Assembly: GCF_008370495.1 (NCBI RefSeq)
Contig: NZ_VTUX01000002.1
Coordinates: forward strand, 512,342-576,341
Length of the DNA stretch: 64,000 nt
Source of the DNA: Pseudohalioglobus sediminis
GTDB lineage: Bacteria > Pseudomonadota > Gammaproteobacteria > Pseudomonadales > Halieaceae
Reading direction: 5' to 3'
The notes beneath the pieces are model-generated. The model did no database searches, was not told where the DNA came from, and saw nothing but the letters and a program-made list of their open reading frames with translations. This document shows positions 50,648 through 59,499 of the stretch, piece after piece. The first letter of the stretch is position 1. Each line of letters begins with the position of its first letter. The position numbers and the translations under genes are program-made.

Positions 50648-53600
50648 ATGCTCGCCCAGTTTATCTACCACCACCCGCGGTACTTCGCACTGCTTATCAT
50701 CTGCGTTCTGGCCGTAGGGATTAACAGCTTCGCCAACATCCCGCGCCAGGAAGAACCTTCGCTTACCAATTTTGTCGGCACCATCACCACCTTCTATCCA
50801 GGGGCGACGCCCGACCGTGTTGAGGCGCTGGTGACCAAGCCCCTGGAGGACGAGTTGCGCAAGCTCTCGGAGCTGGACGAACTCTCCTCCACGTCCAGCA
50901 CTGGCGTGTCATTTCTAAACATCCGCCTCGATGACACCCTGCCCAAGGGTGACCTGGACCGGGTCTGGTCGGAAATCCGCGACGCCATGGCCGACGCCGC
51001 AACGCGATTTCCCCCGGGCGCCAGCGCCCCCTCTTTCGACAATGACCGCCTGAATTCCTTCACCACGATCGTGGCCCTGTCCGGCCGCGACGGGGCTGAT
51101 ATTCCCCTGTCGATCCTGGGCAGGCTGGCTCAGGATTTGGCCGACGAAGCGCGCAATCTCAATAACACCAAGCTCGCCGAAGTTTTCGGTGAGCCCCTTG
51201 AGGAGATTCGCGTTGAAATCGATGAGAGCGCCCTGCTGTCGCGAGGATTGAGCCTGCAGCAGGTGGCCAGCGCACTCGACGCCGCCGACGCCAAAACAGC
51301 CTCCGGGCGCGCCACCGGTGAAGGTATGGACATGCTGATAGAGCTGTCTGGCGACTTCGACTCCCTGACCCGCATCCGGGAAGTTATAGTCAGCACTGCC
51401 GCCAACGGCAGCGCAACGCGCATTTCCGATATCGCCACGGTGTATAAAGCTGCTACCACACCGCCGCCTGCCATGGTCCTGGTCCAGGGCGAGCCCGGGA
51501 TACTGGTTGGCGTACTGATGGAAGATGGCAACCAGGTCGATCGCTGGTCCGCTGACTTCGGCCGCATGCTGGACACGTTCACGGCTGGCGCGCCCGCAAG
51601 CGTGCTGATCGAACAGACTTTCGACCAGAGCGAGTATGCAAAGAGCAGGCTCGTTGACGTGAGCAACAATCTCGGCATCGGTGTATTCCTGGTCCTGCTG
51701 GTGCTGCTGTTTACGCTGGGGTGGCGGGCCGCCGTGGTAGTGGCCATCATCCTGCCACTGTGCGGGCTGATTTCGCTGGTCATCATGGAACGCACCGGCA
51801 TGGCCCTGCACCAGATGTCGATAGCAGGCTTGATCGTGGCGCTGGGTCTGCTCGTGGACGGTTCGATCGTCATGACCGACGAGATTCGCAAGCGCCTGCT
51901 TGAGGGCCAGGGGCCCTACGAAGCCATCGCCGGGTCGGTGCAGCGACTGCGCATCCCCCTGCTCTCTTCCGCTGTCACCACAATTCTCGCTTTTATGCCC
52001 ATGGCGATCCTGCCAGGTGTCGCCGGGGACTTTATCGGTGCGGTGGCCATATCGGTCATCGTCATGCTGCTCACCTCAACCCTGCTGGCACTGGTGCTGA
52101 CCCCCGTACTGGCGGCATGGCTGCTGCCGAGAACGCCCGAAGCCAGCCGGCACTGGTACGTCGGCGGTATTGACAGTGGCAGGGCAGGTAAGGCGCTGGC
52201 GCGAGCGATGGACTGGAGCCTGCAGCATCCGGTGGCGGCAATTGCCTTGTCCCTGAGCCTGCCGCTGAGTGGTTACCTCGCCTTCCCGACACTGACGGCG
52301 CAATTTTTCCCCGGCACCGACCGCGACCAGATGTATATCCAGGTCAAGCTGGCCGACGGACGCTCCATCTACGACACACTGGAGCTGGTCACCCGACTGG
52401 ATCAGCGACTGCGCAGTGACCCGCTGATCAGGCGCGTGGACTGGACCCTGGGCGAGAGCGCGCCACCCTTCTTTTACAATATGTATCGCAATAAGGAAGG
52501 CATACCATCCTGGGCCGAGGCACTGGTCATGACCCGTGACGAAAACCAGACTGACGAACTCATACGCAGCCTGCAAACGGAACTGGACATCGCGTTCCCG
52601 CAGGCGCGGATCGTGGTCCAGGGCATTTACCAGGGGCCGCCGGTGTCTGCACCGCTGGAGATCGAGATCTACGGACCCAACCTGACCGTGTTGCAGGAAC
52701 TGGGAGAGCAGCTGCGCCAGAGAATAGACAAGCTGCCCCATGTCATCCACACCACGACCAGTCTGGTCGGTGGTGCACCCAAGGTCGTGTTTCATCTGGA
52801 CGAAGAGCGATTGCGCCTGGCCAACCTGCAACTGGTCGACGCGGCGACAGCGCTCAATGACGCCCTGCGCGGTCGCCTCGGCGGCGAAGTGCTTGAGGGC
52901 ACAGAACGACTGCCTGTGCGGGTGCGCCTGAAAGAGGCGGACTGGGGTACCGCAGACCAGATCGCCGATATCCGCCTGCCGCTGCCGACGTCTTCGGGCG
53001 CCGCCGCGGGCCTGCCGCTCAACGCGCTGGGCGCGCCGGCACTGGAGCCATCACAGAGCCCGATCAGCCGCCTGGACGGTGTGCGTATCAATGCCGTGCA
53101 GGGTTTCATCACCCGGGGGGTATTGCCCCAGGAAGTGCTGAAGTTGTTGCAGGCTGACCTGGAGGCGAACCCCATCGAACTGCCCCCGGGGTACCGCTTC
53201 GCCTATGGCGGCGACTCGGATGCACGCGCCGACGTGGTCGACAATATCATGGCGCCTATGGGGCTTATCATGTCGGCCCTGTTGGCCACTATCGTGCTGA
53301 CCTTCAACTCCTGGCGGCTCTCGGCAGTGGCTTTACTGGTATGCATCTGCTCCATGGGGCTGTCGCTGCTGGCGCTGGCCCTGTTCCAGTACCCCTTCGG
53401 CATCATGTCGCTGGTAGGCGTGATCGGCTCTGTGGGTGTTTCCATCAATGCAGCCATCATTATCATGACGGCATTGCAGGCCAGCCCCGGCGCCATGCAG
53501 GGCGGCTTGCATGCAATCCGCAGCGTGGTGATGGATTCAAGCCGGCACATCGTGTCGACCACCGTCACGACCTTCGGCGGGTTCCTGCCTCTGGTCCTGG

Positions 53601-53761
53601 AGGGCAGCGAGTTCTGGCCGCCCTTTGCCATGGCTATCGCCGGCGGTGTGCTGCTGTCGACCATTATTTCTTTCTTCCTGGTGCCGCCCATGTTCCTGCT
53701 GGTGAATCGCGCTGGCAGCCCCGCCTCGTGGCTGGCCCGCGCGCGGAGGGCGTCCGCATGA
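50648..53761 (+). CDS. RND efflux pump permease (HAE1/AcrB-like)
   Basis: 1037 residues with the RND layout: TM1 near residues 11-28, a periplasmic porter loop, TM2-6 (about 340-470), a second loop and TM8-12. The TM4 proton-relay region reads GLIVALGLLVDGSIVMTDE: only one aspartate stands where AcrB has two, as in several efflux relatives. Also SVQRLRIPLLSSAVTTILAFMPMAILPG. The stop overlaps the TetR start (ATGA). Substrate unknown. Confidence 0.93.
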   Translation: MLAQFIYHHPRYFALLIICVLAVGINSFANIPRQEEPSLTNFVGTITTFYPGATPDRVEALVTKPLEDELRKLSELDELSSTSSTGVSFLNIRLDDTLPKGDLDRVWSEIRDAMADAATRFPPGASAPSFDNDRLNSFTTIVALSGRDGADIPLSILGRLAQDLADEARNLNNTKLAEVFGEPLEEIRVEIDESALLSRGLSLQQVASALDAADAKTASGRATGEGMDMLIELSGDFDSLTRIREVIVSTAANGSATRISDIATVYKAATTPPPAMVLVQGEPGILVGVLMEDGNQVDRWSADFGRMLDTFTAGAPASVLIEQTFDQSEYAKSRLVDVSNNLGIGVFLVLLVLLFTLGWRAAVVVAIILPLCGLISLVIMERTGMALHQMSIAGLIVALGLLVDGSIVMTDEIRKRLLEGQGPYEAIAGSVQRLRIPLLSSAVTTILAFMPMAILPGVAGDFIGAVAISVIVMLLTSTLLALVLTPVLAAWLLPRTPEASRHWYVGGIDSGRAGKALARAMDWSLQHPVAAIALSLSLPLSGYLAFPTLTAQFFPGTDRDQMYIQVKLADGRSIYDTLELVTRLDQRLRSDPLIRRVDWTLGESAPPFFYNMYRNKEGIPSWAEALVMTRDENQTDELIRSLQTELDIAFPQARIVVQGIYQGPPVSAPLEIEIYGPNLTVLQELGEQLRQRIDKLPHVIHTTTSLVGGAPKVVFHLDEERLRLANLQLVDAATALNDALRGRLGGEVLEGTERLPVRVRLKEADWGTADQIADIRLPLPTSSGAAAGLPLNALGAPALEPSQSPISRLDGVRINAVQGFITRGVLPQEVLKLLQADLEANPIELPPGYRFAYGGDSDARADVVDNIMAPMGLIMSALLATIVLTFNSWRLSAVALLVCICSMGLSLLALALFQYPFGIMSLVGVIGSVGVSINAAIIIMTALQASPGAMQGGLHAIRSVVMDSSRHIVSTTVTTFGGFLPLVLEGSEFWPPFAMAIAGGVLLSTIISFFLVPPMFLLVNRAGSPASWLARARRASA

Positions 53762-54366
53762 GCAACTGCAACAGCTACCACCACGGAGACCTGCGCAACG
53801 CGCTGATCATCGCCGCGGTAAAACTCATTCAAGAGAGCGGCTCCTCCGACTTCTCCATGTCGGAAGCCGCCAAACTGGCCGGGGTCAGCGCAGCCGCGCC
53901 CTACCGCCATTTCGCCGACCGCAAGGCCCTGTTGAGCGCTGTCGCCGAGCTGTATTTCATTGGCCTTGCCGAGGCCGTGCAGAGCACGCGTGATGCCTAC
54001 CCGAGCGGTTCACGCGAATCGGTGCTGGCATTGGGCCACTGCTACGTGCGCTACCTCTCCGAGCGGCCCGCGTTCTACAACCTGATCTGGAATCAGGGCG
54101 GCGAGGCCTCCCAGGGGCGCAGGGATGTTGAGCAACGCCCTGGCTTCCTGAGTTTTGTCGGCGCTGTGGGCGACTGGTGCCGGCAGCGCGAGTTGAATGA
54201 CTGCGACCCGCTGGAACTGGCCGTCAAGCTATGGTCCATGGCCCACGGGCTGTCGGTGCTGAAGATGAATGGCCAACTGGACTCCTACATACCCGATGCC
54301 GACGCACAGGCGCTATTGAGCAGCAGTGCCGGCGCGTTCCTCGACGGCGTTGAAGCGACTCGCTAA
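53758..54366 (+). CDS. TetR-family repressor of the RND operon
   Basis: 202 residues from the ATG at 53758, overlapping the pump stop. The TetR helix-turn-helix is SYHHGDLRNALIIAAVKLIQESGSSDFSMSEAAKLAGVSAAAPYRHFADRKALLSAVAE (residues 6-64). The C-terminal half resembles the WHG-type ligand domain. Being the last gene of the operon under the twin palindromes implies autorepression and effector-driven release. The frame is open upstream within the pump gene, which is not translated as part of it. Confidence 0.92.
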   Translation: MSNCNSYHHGDLRNALIIAAVKLIQESGSSDFSMSEAAKLAGVSAAAPYRHFADRKALLSAVAELYFIGLAEAVQSTRDAYPSGSRESVLALGHCYVRYLSERPAFYNLIWNQGGEASQGRRDVEQRPGFLSFVGAVGDWCRQRELNDCDPLELAVKLWSMAHGLSVLKMNGQLDSYIPDADAQALLSSSAGAFLDGVEATR

Positions 54367-54446
54367 TCTTTTTTCGGGCGCCCACGGGCGCCGCGCCCGG
54401 CCGCCGCCGACATACCCGGGCAGCCTCCGGTGCTGTTTTTGGGCAC

Positions 54447-54469
54447 AAAAAAGGGCCCCGAAGGGCCCT
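54447..54469 (-). terminator. Rho-independent terminator of the small peptide gene
   Basis: Read on the minus strand, AGGGCCC, loop TTCG, GGGCCCT, then a run of T. A strong stem with a stable tetraloop, 18 bases after the peptide stop. Confidence 0.85.
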
Positions 54470-54486
54470 CGCGAGCAGAAGAGCGC

Positions 54487-54609
54487 TTACTGCTGCGCTG
54501 CTACCTGCGCTACAGGTGCCTGTGTGGGCGCTTCTGCAGCAACGGCAAACTTGGCGCCGATCAATCCGGCCATCAACGCGATAAAGACAAACGGTAGGAA
54601 CTTCTTCAT
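54487..54609 (-). CDS. 40-residue exported or membrane small protein
   Basis: Forty residues, starting MKKFLPFVFIALMAGLIGAK. The basic start plus a hydrophobic core (4-24) and AVAA make a signal peptide or single membrane helix; the rest is Ala/Gln/Pro/Val-rich (APTQAPVAQVAAQQ). AGGAG lies six bases before the ATG and a strong terminator follows, making a complete independent gene. No known family recognised. It is antisense to nothing and sits in the gap after the TetR gene. Confidence 0.75.
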   Translation of the reverse strand: MKKFLPFVFIALMAGLIGAKFAVAAEAPTQAPVAQVAAQQ

Positions 54610-54994
54610 AAGGCTCTCCTGAGGAGTCATTAAATGGGTCAGCGACTATGGAACGCTGTAAATACTAGGGCTTTTCCGCCCGACACCGCATGGCCACCCG
54701 CGCCAACAGCATGACACGAGGCGACAATCCGACGCCGCATCCGGGGACGCGCCGCGGATACTATGTAATGGCAAAACAGCGGGCAATATCGTGTGACGAA
54801 TACAGACTATTACGGGGCAAAAGCTTGATTCAGGACAAACAATGCCAGTCTGCGCCCTTGACCGACGACTATTGCCCTGTACCGCGCATAAATGGGTGCC
54901 AAATGCTAAGCAACCCCGCCAACAACACTTGATACTGATCGCGCGCAGTGCAACCATTCGCCATTCTTCCGAGCCCGCTATCCCGAGACGCACC
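54610..54994. other. Intergenic stretch with no recognised element
   Basis: Between the small peptide gene and the likely VanZ-like start. It contains only short open stretches without coding-like codon use; no tRNA, hairpin or repeat recognised. The VanZ frame may begin anywhere from 54842. Confidence 0.5.
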
Positions 54995-55330
54995 TTGAAC
55001 CACCGACCTGCCCTTTACATCGCCGTCTGCCTTGGCCTCATTGGCGTGTCGCTGGGGCCGGTAAACGCGCATGCGCCGTGGGATAAGCTGGCACATTTCC
55101 TGACCTACGGCATGCTCGGATTGCTGGCATACCGGGTAGCGCCAACTGACCGCAGCTATCTCGTGCACTGTTTGGCCATTGCCGCACTGGGCGCACTTAT
55201 CGAGTTGGCGCAAACCCTGGTGCCTGGCCGGCAGGGTTCAGGACTTGACCTGCTGGCAAACCTCGCTGGCGTAGCAGCGGCCGCAACCCTGGTTTACCTG
55301 GCCAGAGGGCCACGAACCGCAAAGCGCTGA
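54842..55330 (+). CDS. VanZ-like membrane protein
   Basis: Up to 162 residues; the conserved part begins around residue 52, where a TTG at 54995 is an alternative start giving 111 residues. Three or four hydrophobic helices with the VanZ signature DKLAHFLTYGMLGLLAYR and IELAQTLVPGRQGSGLDLLANLAG. VanZ-family proteins are small membrane proteins; in glycopeptide resistance one gives teicoplanin tolerance, but most, as here, are of unknown role. No resistance genes are nearby. Confidence 0.85.
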   Translation: MPVCALDRRLLPCTAHKWVPNAKQPRQQHLILIARSATIRHSSEPAIPRRTLNHRPALYIAVCLGLIGVSLGPVNAHAPWDKLAHFLTYGMLGLLAYRVAPTDRSYLVHCLAIAALGALIELAQTLVPGRQGSGLDLLANLAGVAAAATLVYLARGPRTAKR

Positions 55331-55401
55331 TACAGGGGCATTTTTTAGCTGGCACTGCGGCTGCCAACAGCGTAAGGAGCCAGCCTTTTGAGGAGTGAGA
55401 C

Positions 55402-56379
55402 ATGCCCATGATAAAGCACACCCTGGCAGGCTTGCTGTTGCTGCTCGCAAGCGGCACTCGCGCCGAAACCATTCTCTACGACCAGTATGAGATCAACGGT
55501 CACCCCGGGTACCTGTCTGCATGGGAGGTCAACCACTCGTTGCGACATGTCCTGCTGATTGTGCCCGGCTTTGACACGCGCAATGACTCGATGCCGCTGG
55601 ATGCCCTGCAGGGAGACTATGCCGAACTGGTTTTCTTCATGAGCCTGTTTGGCTGGGACGTCATCTACTTTGACTATGTAGACGGAGCTATCGACCTGAA
55701 AGACAACGCCGACAACCTCGCCCGCTTTGTCGAATACCTCGATTCACAGGCACCCGAGGATTATCACCTTGCGGTTATGGCAGGCTCGATGGGCGGCATA
55801 GTCGCCCGCACCATGTTCGTGCAGGAGGCAAGCAGTCTGGGTGTCGACACCTACGTTTCCATCGACTCACCCCACTGGGGCGTGTACCTGAGCAACTGGG
55901 CCCAGGACCTGGCTGCGCTGGCGATCGACTACCCGGCGGCACACCAGATGCACAACGGAGACCCCGCCTACAAAGAGCATTATGGCTGGCTGCGACGGGT
56001 AGAACGCAGCCAATGGTTTCGCGAACAGGTGAATGGCCCGATGAACACCTGCGCGGTCAGCCTCAGTGACGGCACCACGGCCTGGGAAGTGTCCTGGGAA
56101 GACCTCGCCCTGCACAACAAGTACTACCCTGTAGCGTCATACGTCACGGCCTCGGGCCTGACCTCTACCTATATGCCCTTCCATTCAACCGCCTATCTCG
56201 ACCGCATCGCCACCGACGGCGCATGGCGGCTGGGTGGGAGACAATATCGCTACCGCAATCTCACCTCCAGCTACTTCGACAAGGTCTACGTCAACTCCCG
56301 CGATGAACACGCAGCACCCCGTTACGCCATCTTGCAGGCGCTGGAATGTATCGCGCAGTTCACCCCGCGAGCGGGATGA
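55402..56379 (+). CDS. Secreted alpha/beta hydrolase, lipase-like
   Basis: 325 residues, signal peptide (LAGLLLLLASGTRA, cleavage near residue 21), mature protein without further helices. The strand-nucleophile region LLIVPGFDTRNDSM is an oxyanion strand, and AVMAGSMGGIVARTMF gives an A-G-Ser129-M-G elbow, a variant of GxSxG as in some Bacillus lipases. Also VSIDSPHWGVYL. His about 306 in RDEHAAPR is a candidate for the triad. AGGAG lies eight bases before the start. Probable extracellular or periplasmic esterase, substrate unknown. Confidence 0.78.
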   Translation: MPMIKHTLAGLLLLLASGTRAETILYDQYEINGHPGYLSAWEVNHSLRHVLLIVPGFDTRNDSMPLDALQGDYAELVFFMSLFGWDVIYFDYVDGAIDLKDNADNLARFVEYLDSQAPEDYHLAVMAGSMGGIVARTMFVQEASSLGVDTYVSIDSPHWGVYLSNWAQDLAALAIDYPAAHQMHNGDPAYKEHYGWLRRVERSQWFREQVNGPMNTCAVSLSDGTTAWEVSWEDLALHNKYYPVASYVTASGLTSTYMPFHSTAYLDRIATDGAWRLGGRQYRYRNLTSSYFDKVYVNSRDEHAAPRYAILQALECIAQFTPRAG

Positions 56380-56510
56380 GAACCGGGTAATCACACTGTC
56401 AGGTAATCACGTGGCAAGCCAACTGGCTCCAATTTTGTGATGCACATCATACTTTTACTAATGAATCTGTTACTCAATTGACGTGCGAGCCCGAAATGAA
56501 CTGATATTAG

Positions 56511-56520
56511 CTAATATTAG
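56511..56520. promoter_or_regulatory. Palindromic A+T-rich element before the accessory cluster
   Basis: CTAATATTAG is a perfect 10-base palindrome within a TTAGC/CTAAT-repeated stretch, 10 bases before the first ATG. A TTGACG that could serve as a -35 is at 56478. It marks the start of the lower-G+C region. Regulation is a guess. Confidence 0.35.
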
Positions 56521-56529
56521 TTAGCAAAG

Positions 56530-57492
56530 ATGTTGCGACTTTCTCGCAATTGCAAAAACAGGGGGCTTTACAGGATGCTGGACGCAGAGCAAAAGCCAGC
56601 GGCTTGGCTACTGAATTCACGCTCCCCAAAAACCGTGGGTTGCCAGAGTAACGACTGGCTCGGTATTCAACCATCCCGACACCTCCTTGCGGCCGTCAAC
56701 GCTTCGCAAAGCGCGTTGCTATCTGACCCGATGGTCTTGCGAACACTGGCATTGCGGGGCATACGGGCTGATCTGGCCGCAGAGGCTGTGAGATCTGACC
56801 TGTACCGTATGGCCCATGCAATTGCAGCACTCGTTGAACATGACCCGCCCGAGATTCTCGCTGCAATTATCCCCCATCATTTAGCCGATACACTGGTAAA
56901 CCTGGGCTATCGCCTCAACCATGTCGGGCGGGAAATGCTCTGCCCGGTAGACCCGCTGCTCGAAGCCTTTCACCGCGCCTGCGACGCACTTGGGTATTGC
57001 ACAGCTTCAAATGCCGGCGCAATGAATACGGTGCGTGGAGATCGTGTATTCCCCTCCGTGCAAGTAGTAGAAGCAATCAGACGGGAGGACCCCCAAGTCA
57101 GCGCCGTGACGATTGCGGCATCATCGTTCCGGGAGAGCGCCAGCAGCGAGCCGGTTTACATTGAATTATTCTTCCCCGGGGAACGAGATGGCCATTCTGC
57201 GCAGCATGCAAAGCACATGGAGCGCCGATTGGCTGCGCTGCACCGAGAAAAAAACCGTCTGGTGACGCCACCCTTCCCGATCTGCCACCTTTCGGTCGAG
57301 GTAGAGGACTATGCACTGCTGGAGGCAGTACACCAGCTGGGTCAACAGGATTGTTCCGGCCTGGTTACACCCTATGGGGAGTGTATATCCGTGAATCCCG
57401 GCGATGGCTCGCACAACACCAAGCTGGCGGTGCAGCAAGAATTTCACCCCTCCGCTCAAGTCAATGTCCTGGAGTTTGTATTCTTTCCCTGA
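56530..57492 (+). CDS. Protein of unknown function heading the acyl-transfer cassette
   Basis: 320 residues (an ATG at 56575 would give 305). No signal peptide, membrane helix or catalytic motif recognised. Its middle has helices EAVRSDLYRMAHAIAALVEHDPPEILAAII and LGYRLNHVGREMLCPVDPLLEAFHRACDAL; the end is strand-rich (ICHLSVEVEDYALLEAV, NVLEFVFF). Codon use is more A+T-rich than upstream genes. Position before an acyl carrier protein and an AMP ligase suggests it takes part in the same pathway. I do not recognise the family. Confidence 0.6.
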   Translation: MLRLSRNCKNRGLYRMLDAEQKPAAWLLNSRSPKTVGCQSNDWLGIQPSRHLLAAVNASQSALLSDPMVLRTLALRGIRADLAAEAVRSDLYRMAHAIAALVEHDPPEILAAIIPHHLADTLVNLGYRLNHVGREMLCPVDPLLEAFHRACDALGYCTASNAGAMNTVRGDRVFPSVQVVEAIRREDPQVSAVTIAASSFRESASSEPVYIELFFPGERDGHSAQHAKHMERRLAALHREKNRLVTPPFPICHLSVEVEDYALLEAVHQLGQQDCSGLVTPYGECISVNPGDGSHNTKLAVQQEFHPSAQVNVLEFVFFP

Positions 57493-57642
57493 ACACGACA
57501 GCGGTCGGTGTAAGGCAATTGAGAAGAGAACAGATGATTATACAGCTACCACAAAAGCGCGTCGCCATTCGGGTTGGACAGGGCCTCCATCGCCAAGTTA
57601 ACCTCAAGCATACCGACGCCCTTTAGGCTAAGCGCCAAACTG

Positions 57643-57897
57643 ATGCAGGATTTCCAAAATATCGAGAGTACCGTCGCTGAATTGATCAGGGTTCAAACCA
57701 AAATAGACGTGACCCCGCAGCAGTATGAGCAGGATCTTCACCTGGATTCTCTGGCGATTTTGGAAGTCACGATTGGGCTGGAAAGAACATACGGCATCGA
57801 GGTAGACGAAGCCGAACTGGATGTACTGCAAATCTTCAGGTCTGTTCGCAGTATCGCAAATTTCATAACATCAACCAGGGCCGACCAGAGTCGTTAA
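57643..57897 (+). CDS. Acyl carrier protein
   Basis: 84 residues from the ATG at 57643 (the frame stays open upstream, starting from TTG at 57574, without homology). The phosphopantetheine attachment motif is L-D-S-L with Ser36 in DLHLDSLAILEV, followed by an acidic helix II and GIEVDEAELDVLQIFRSVRSI. Carries an acyl or aminoacyl chain in a dedicated pathway. It stands between the unknown gene and the AMP ligase. Confidence 0.88.
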   Translation: MQDFQNIESTVAELIRVQTKIDVTPQQYEQDLHLDSLAILEVTIGLERTYGIEVDEAELDVLQIFRSVRSIANFITSTRADQSR

Positions 57898-57987
57898 CCT
57901 GGATATTGCTTAAAGCACTCAGCAGTTGTGCTCACTGGTCTGGGCTCCGGCGACCCTATCGTACTTTATAAATTGAGGTAACAGCGC

Positions 57988-59460
57988 TTGCTATACTCCA
58001 TGCTTGCCGCATCGGCCAGTCGCCTGCCGAATCAGCCCGCGATTGTATCCCTAGCAGAAACGACGACTTACCGCCAGCTACTCCATACAGTAGATGCTTT
58101 CGCAGTGCGCCTTGAAGAGCAACAGTTGCAGGCAGGCGACCCAATTGTGGTAATCCTGCCTAATGGCCCTGAGTTCGCAGTGGCAGTCTTCGCCTGCGCT
58201 AAGCTGGGTTGCATTGCTATTCCACTCAACCCCTCCTTCCAGGAAACTGAACTGGAGCACTACCTGAACAATAGCGCTGCGGAAACCGTGATCACTGGCG
58301 CGACAATTGCCGCCAAACACCGGCATACCATCCACGCGATAAATTCCAGGTGCCGTATCATTGTCGACCCTTTGAAAAACGAAAACACCGTCGGGAGCGG
58401 GGATTCTGCCAGCGACCACTTCACCGGCGATTTCCTTTTTCAGTACTCTTCGGGCACAACAGGCGAGCCCAAAAAAATAGTGCGCAAACAGTCGGCACTG
58501 GCGCAGGAGGCCTCACAGTACGCCCAGACTCTTAGTCTATCCCAGGATGACCGCGTGCTTGCGGTAGTGCCGATGTCACATTCCTACGGCTTCGGCAACT
58601 GCCTCATGGCAGCAATTTGCGCGGGTGCGACGCTTTATACCCTTGAGAACTTCAATCGCAGAAGGGTAATGGATACACTTATCGAAAAGCGCATTACCGT
58701 ATTCCCCGGTGTGCCGTTTATGTTCAGTGTTCTCGCGGAATCACCGTCACTTGGCGAAATGCATTTTCCGGACCTGCGGTTGGTGTATTCGGCCGGCGCG
58801 CCCCTGGACAGGAACACTTTTGAGGCCTTTCAGGACAAATTTCATGTTCCCGTTCGTCAACACTACGGGTCCACAGAAACCGGACCCGCTGCAATCAATC
58901 TCGAGTCCACGGAGGGTGATCTCTGGGCCTCGGTTGGCAAATCCGTGAAGAATGTAACCATAAAGATCATCAGGCATGACGGCCAGCCTGCTGCGACCGG
59001 TGAAGTGGGTGACGTGGTTATTTACAGTGCCACCACGGCAGAAACGCAAGGTATACCCACTGAAGCAGATCAGCAGCGGTCAGCAGACGGTGGATTCTAC
59101 ACCGGAGACCTTGGCCGCCTGGACGCAGAAGGCAATCTCTTTGTGACCGGCCGCGAGTCACTGTTCATCAACGTCGGTGGTAATAAGGTGAATCCGAGTG
59201 AAGTAGAGAGCATTCTGCAAAAGCATACCGGTGTCAGCGAAAGTCTCGTGGTAGGAACTGAGAGCGCGCACGGCCAGGAGTTCGTGAAGGCAATAGTCGT
59301 ATGTGAAGCGGGGCTTACGGAGGACGATTTAAAGGCATGGTGCAAAGGAAAAATCGCCGACTTTAAAATACCACGTATCATTGAATTTCGAGACAAATTG
59401 CCACGAACGGCGCTTGGCAAGGTGCAAAGAAGTGCTGTGCAAGAGCCACCAGCAGGGTAG
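57988..59460 (+). CDS. AMP-forming acyl ligase / adenylation enzyme
   Basis: 490 residues of the ANL superfamily. P-loop YSSGTTGEPKK (153-163), the A5 motif YGSTETGPAAI, A7 YTGDLGRLDAEG, and the A10 lysine in LPRTALGKVQR at the C terminus. TTG at 57988 has GAGGT eight bases upstream; an ATG at 58000 is the alternative. Activates a carboxylic acid as acyl-AMP, presumably for loading onto the ACP one gene upstream. Which acid is unknown. Confidence 0.9.
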   Translation: MLYSMLAASASRLPNQPAIVSLAETTTYRQLLHTVDAFAVRLEEQQLQAGDPIVVILPNGPEFAVAVFACAKLGCIAIPLNPSFQETELEHYLNNSAAETVITGATIAAKHRHTIHAINSRCRIIVDPLKNENTVGSGDSASDHFTGDFLFQYSSGTTGEPKKIVRKQSALAQEASQYAQTLSLSQDDRVLAVVPMSHSYGFGNCLMAAICAGATLYTLENFNRRRVMDTLIEKRITVFPGVPFMFSVLAESPSLGEMHFPDLRLVYSAGAPLDRNTFEAFQDKFHVPVRQHYGSTETGPAAINLESTEGDLWASVGKSVKNVTIKIIRHDGQPAATGEVGDVVIYSATTAETQGIPTEADQQRSADGGFYTGDLGRLDAEGNLFVTGRESLFINVGGNKVNPSEVESILQKHTGVSESLVVGTESAHGQEFVKAIVVCEAGLTEDDLKAWCKGKIADFKIPRIIEFRDKLPRTALGKVQRSAVQEPPAG

Positions 59461-59499
59461 ACTGCTCGCAGAGCTCTCGAGACAACAGCACCCAGGAAG

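Noticed and set aside
54370..54440. GC-rich hairpin GGGCGCCC/GGGCGCC after the TetR gene
   Set aside because: No T-run follows the stem on the plus strand, so a terminator call for the RND operon is not supported.
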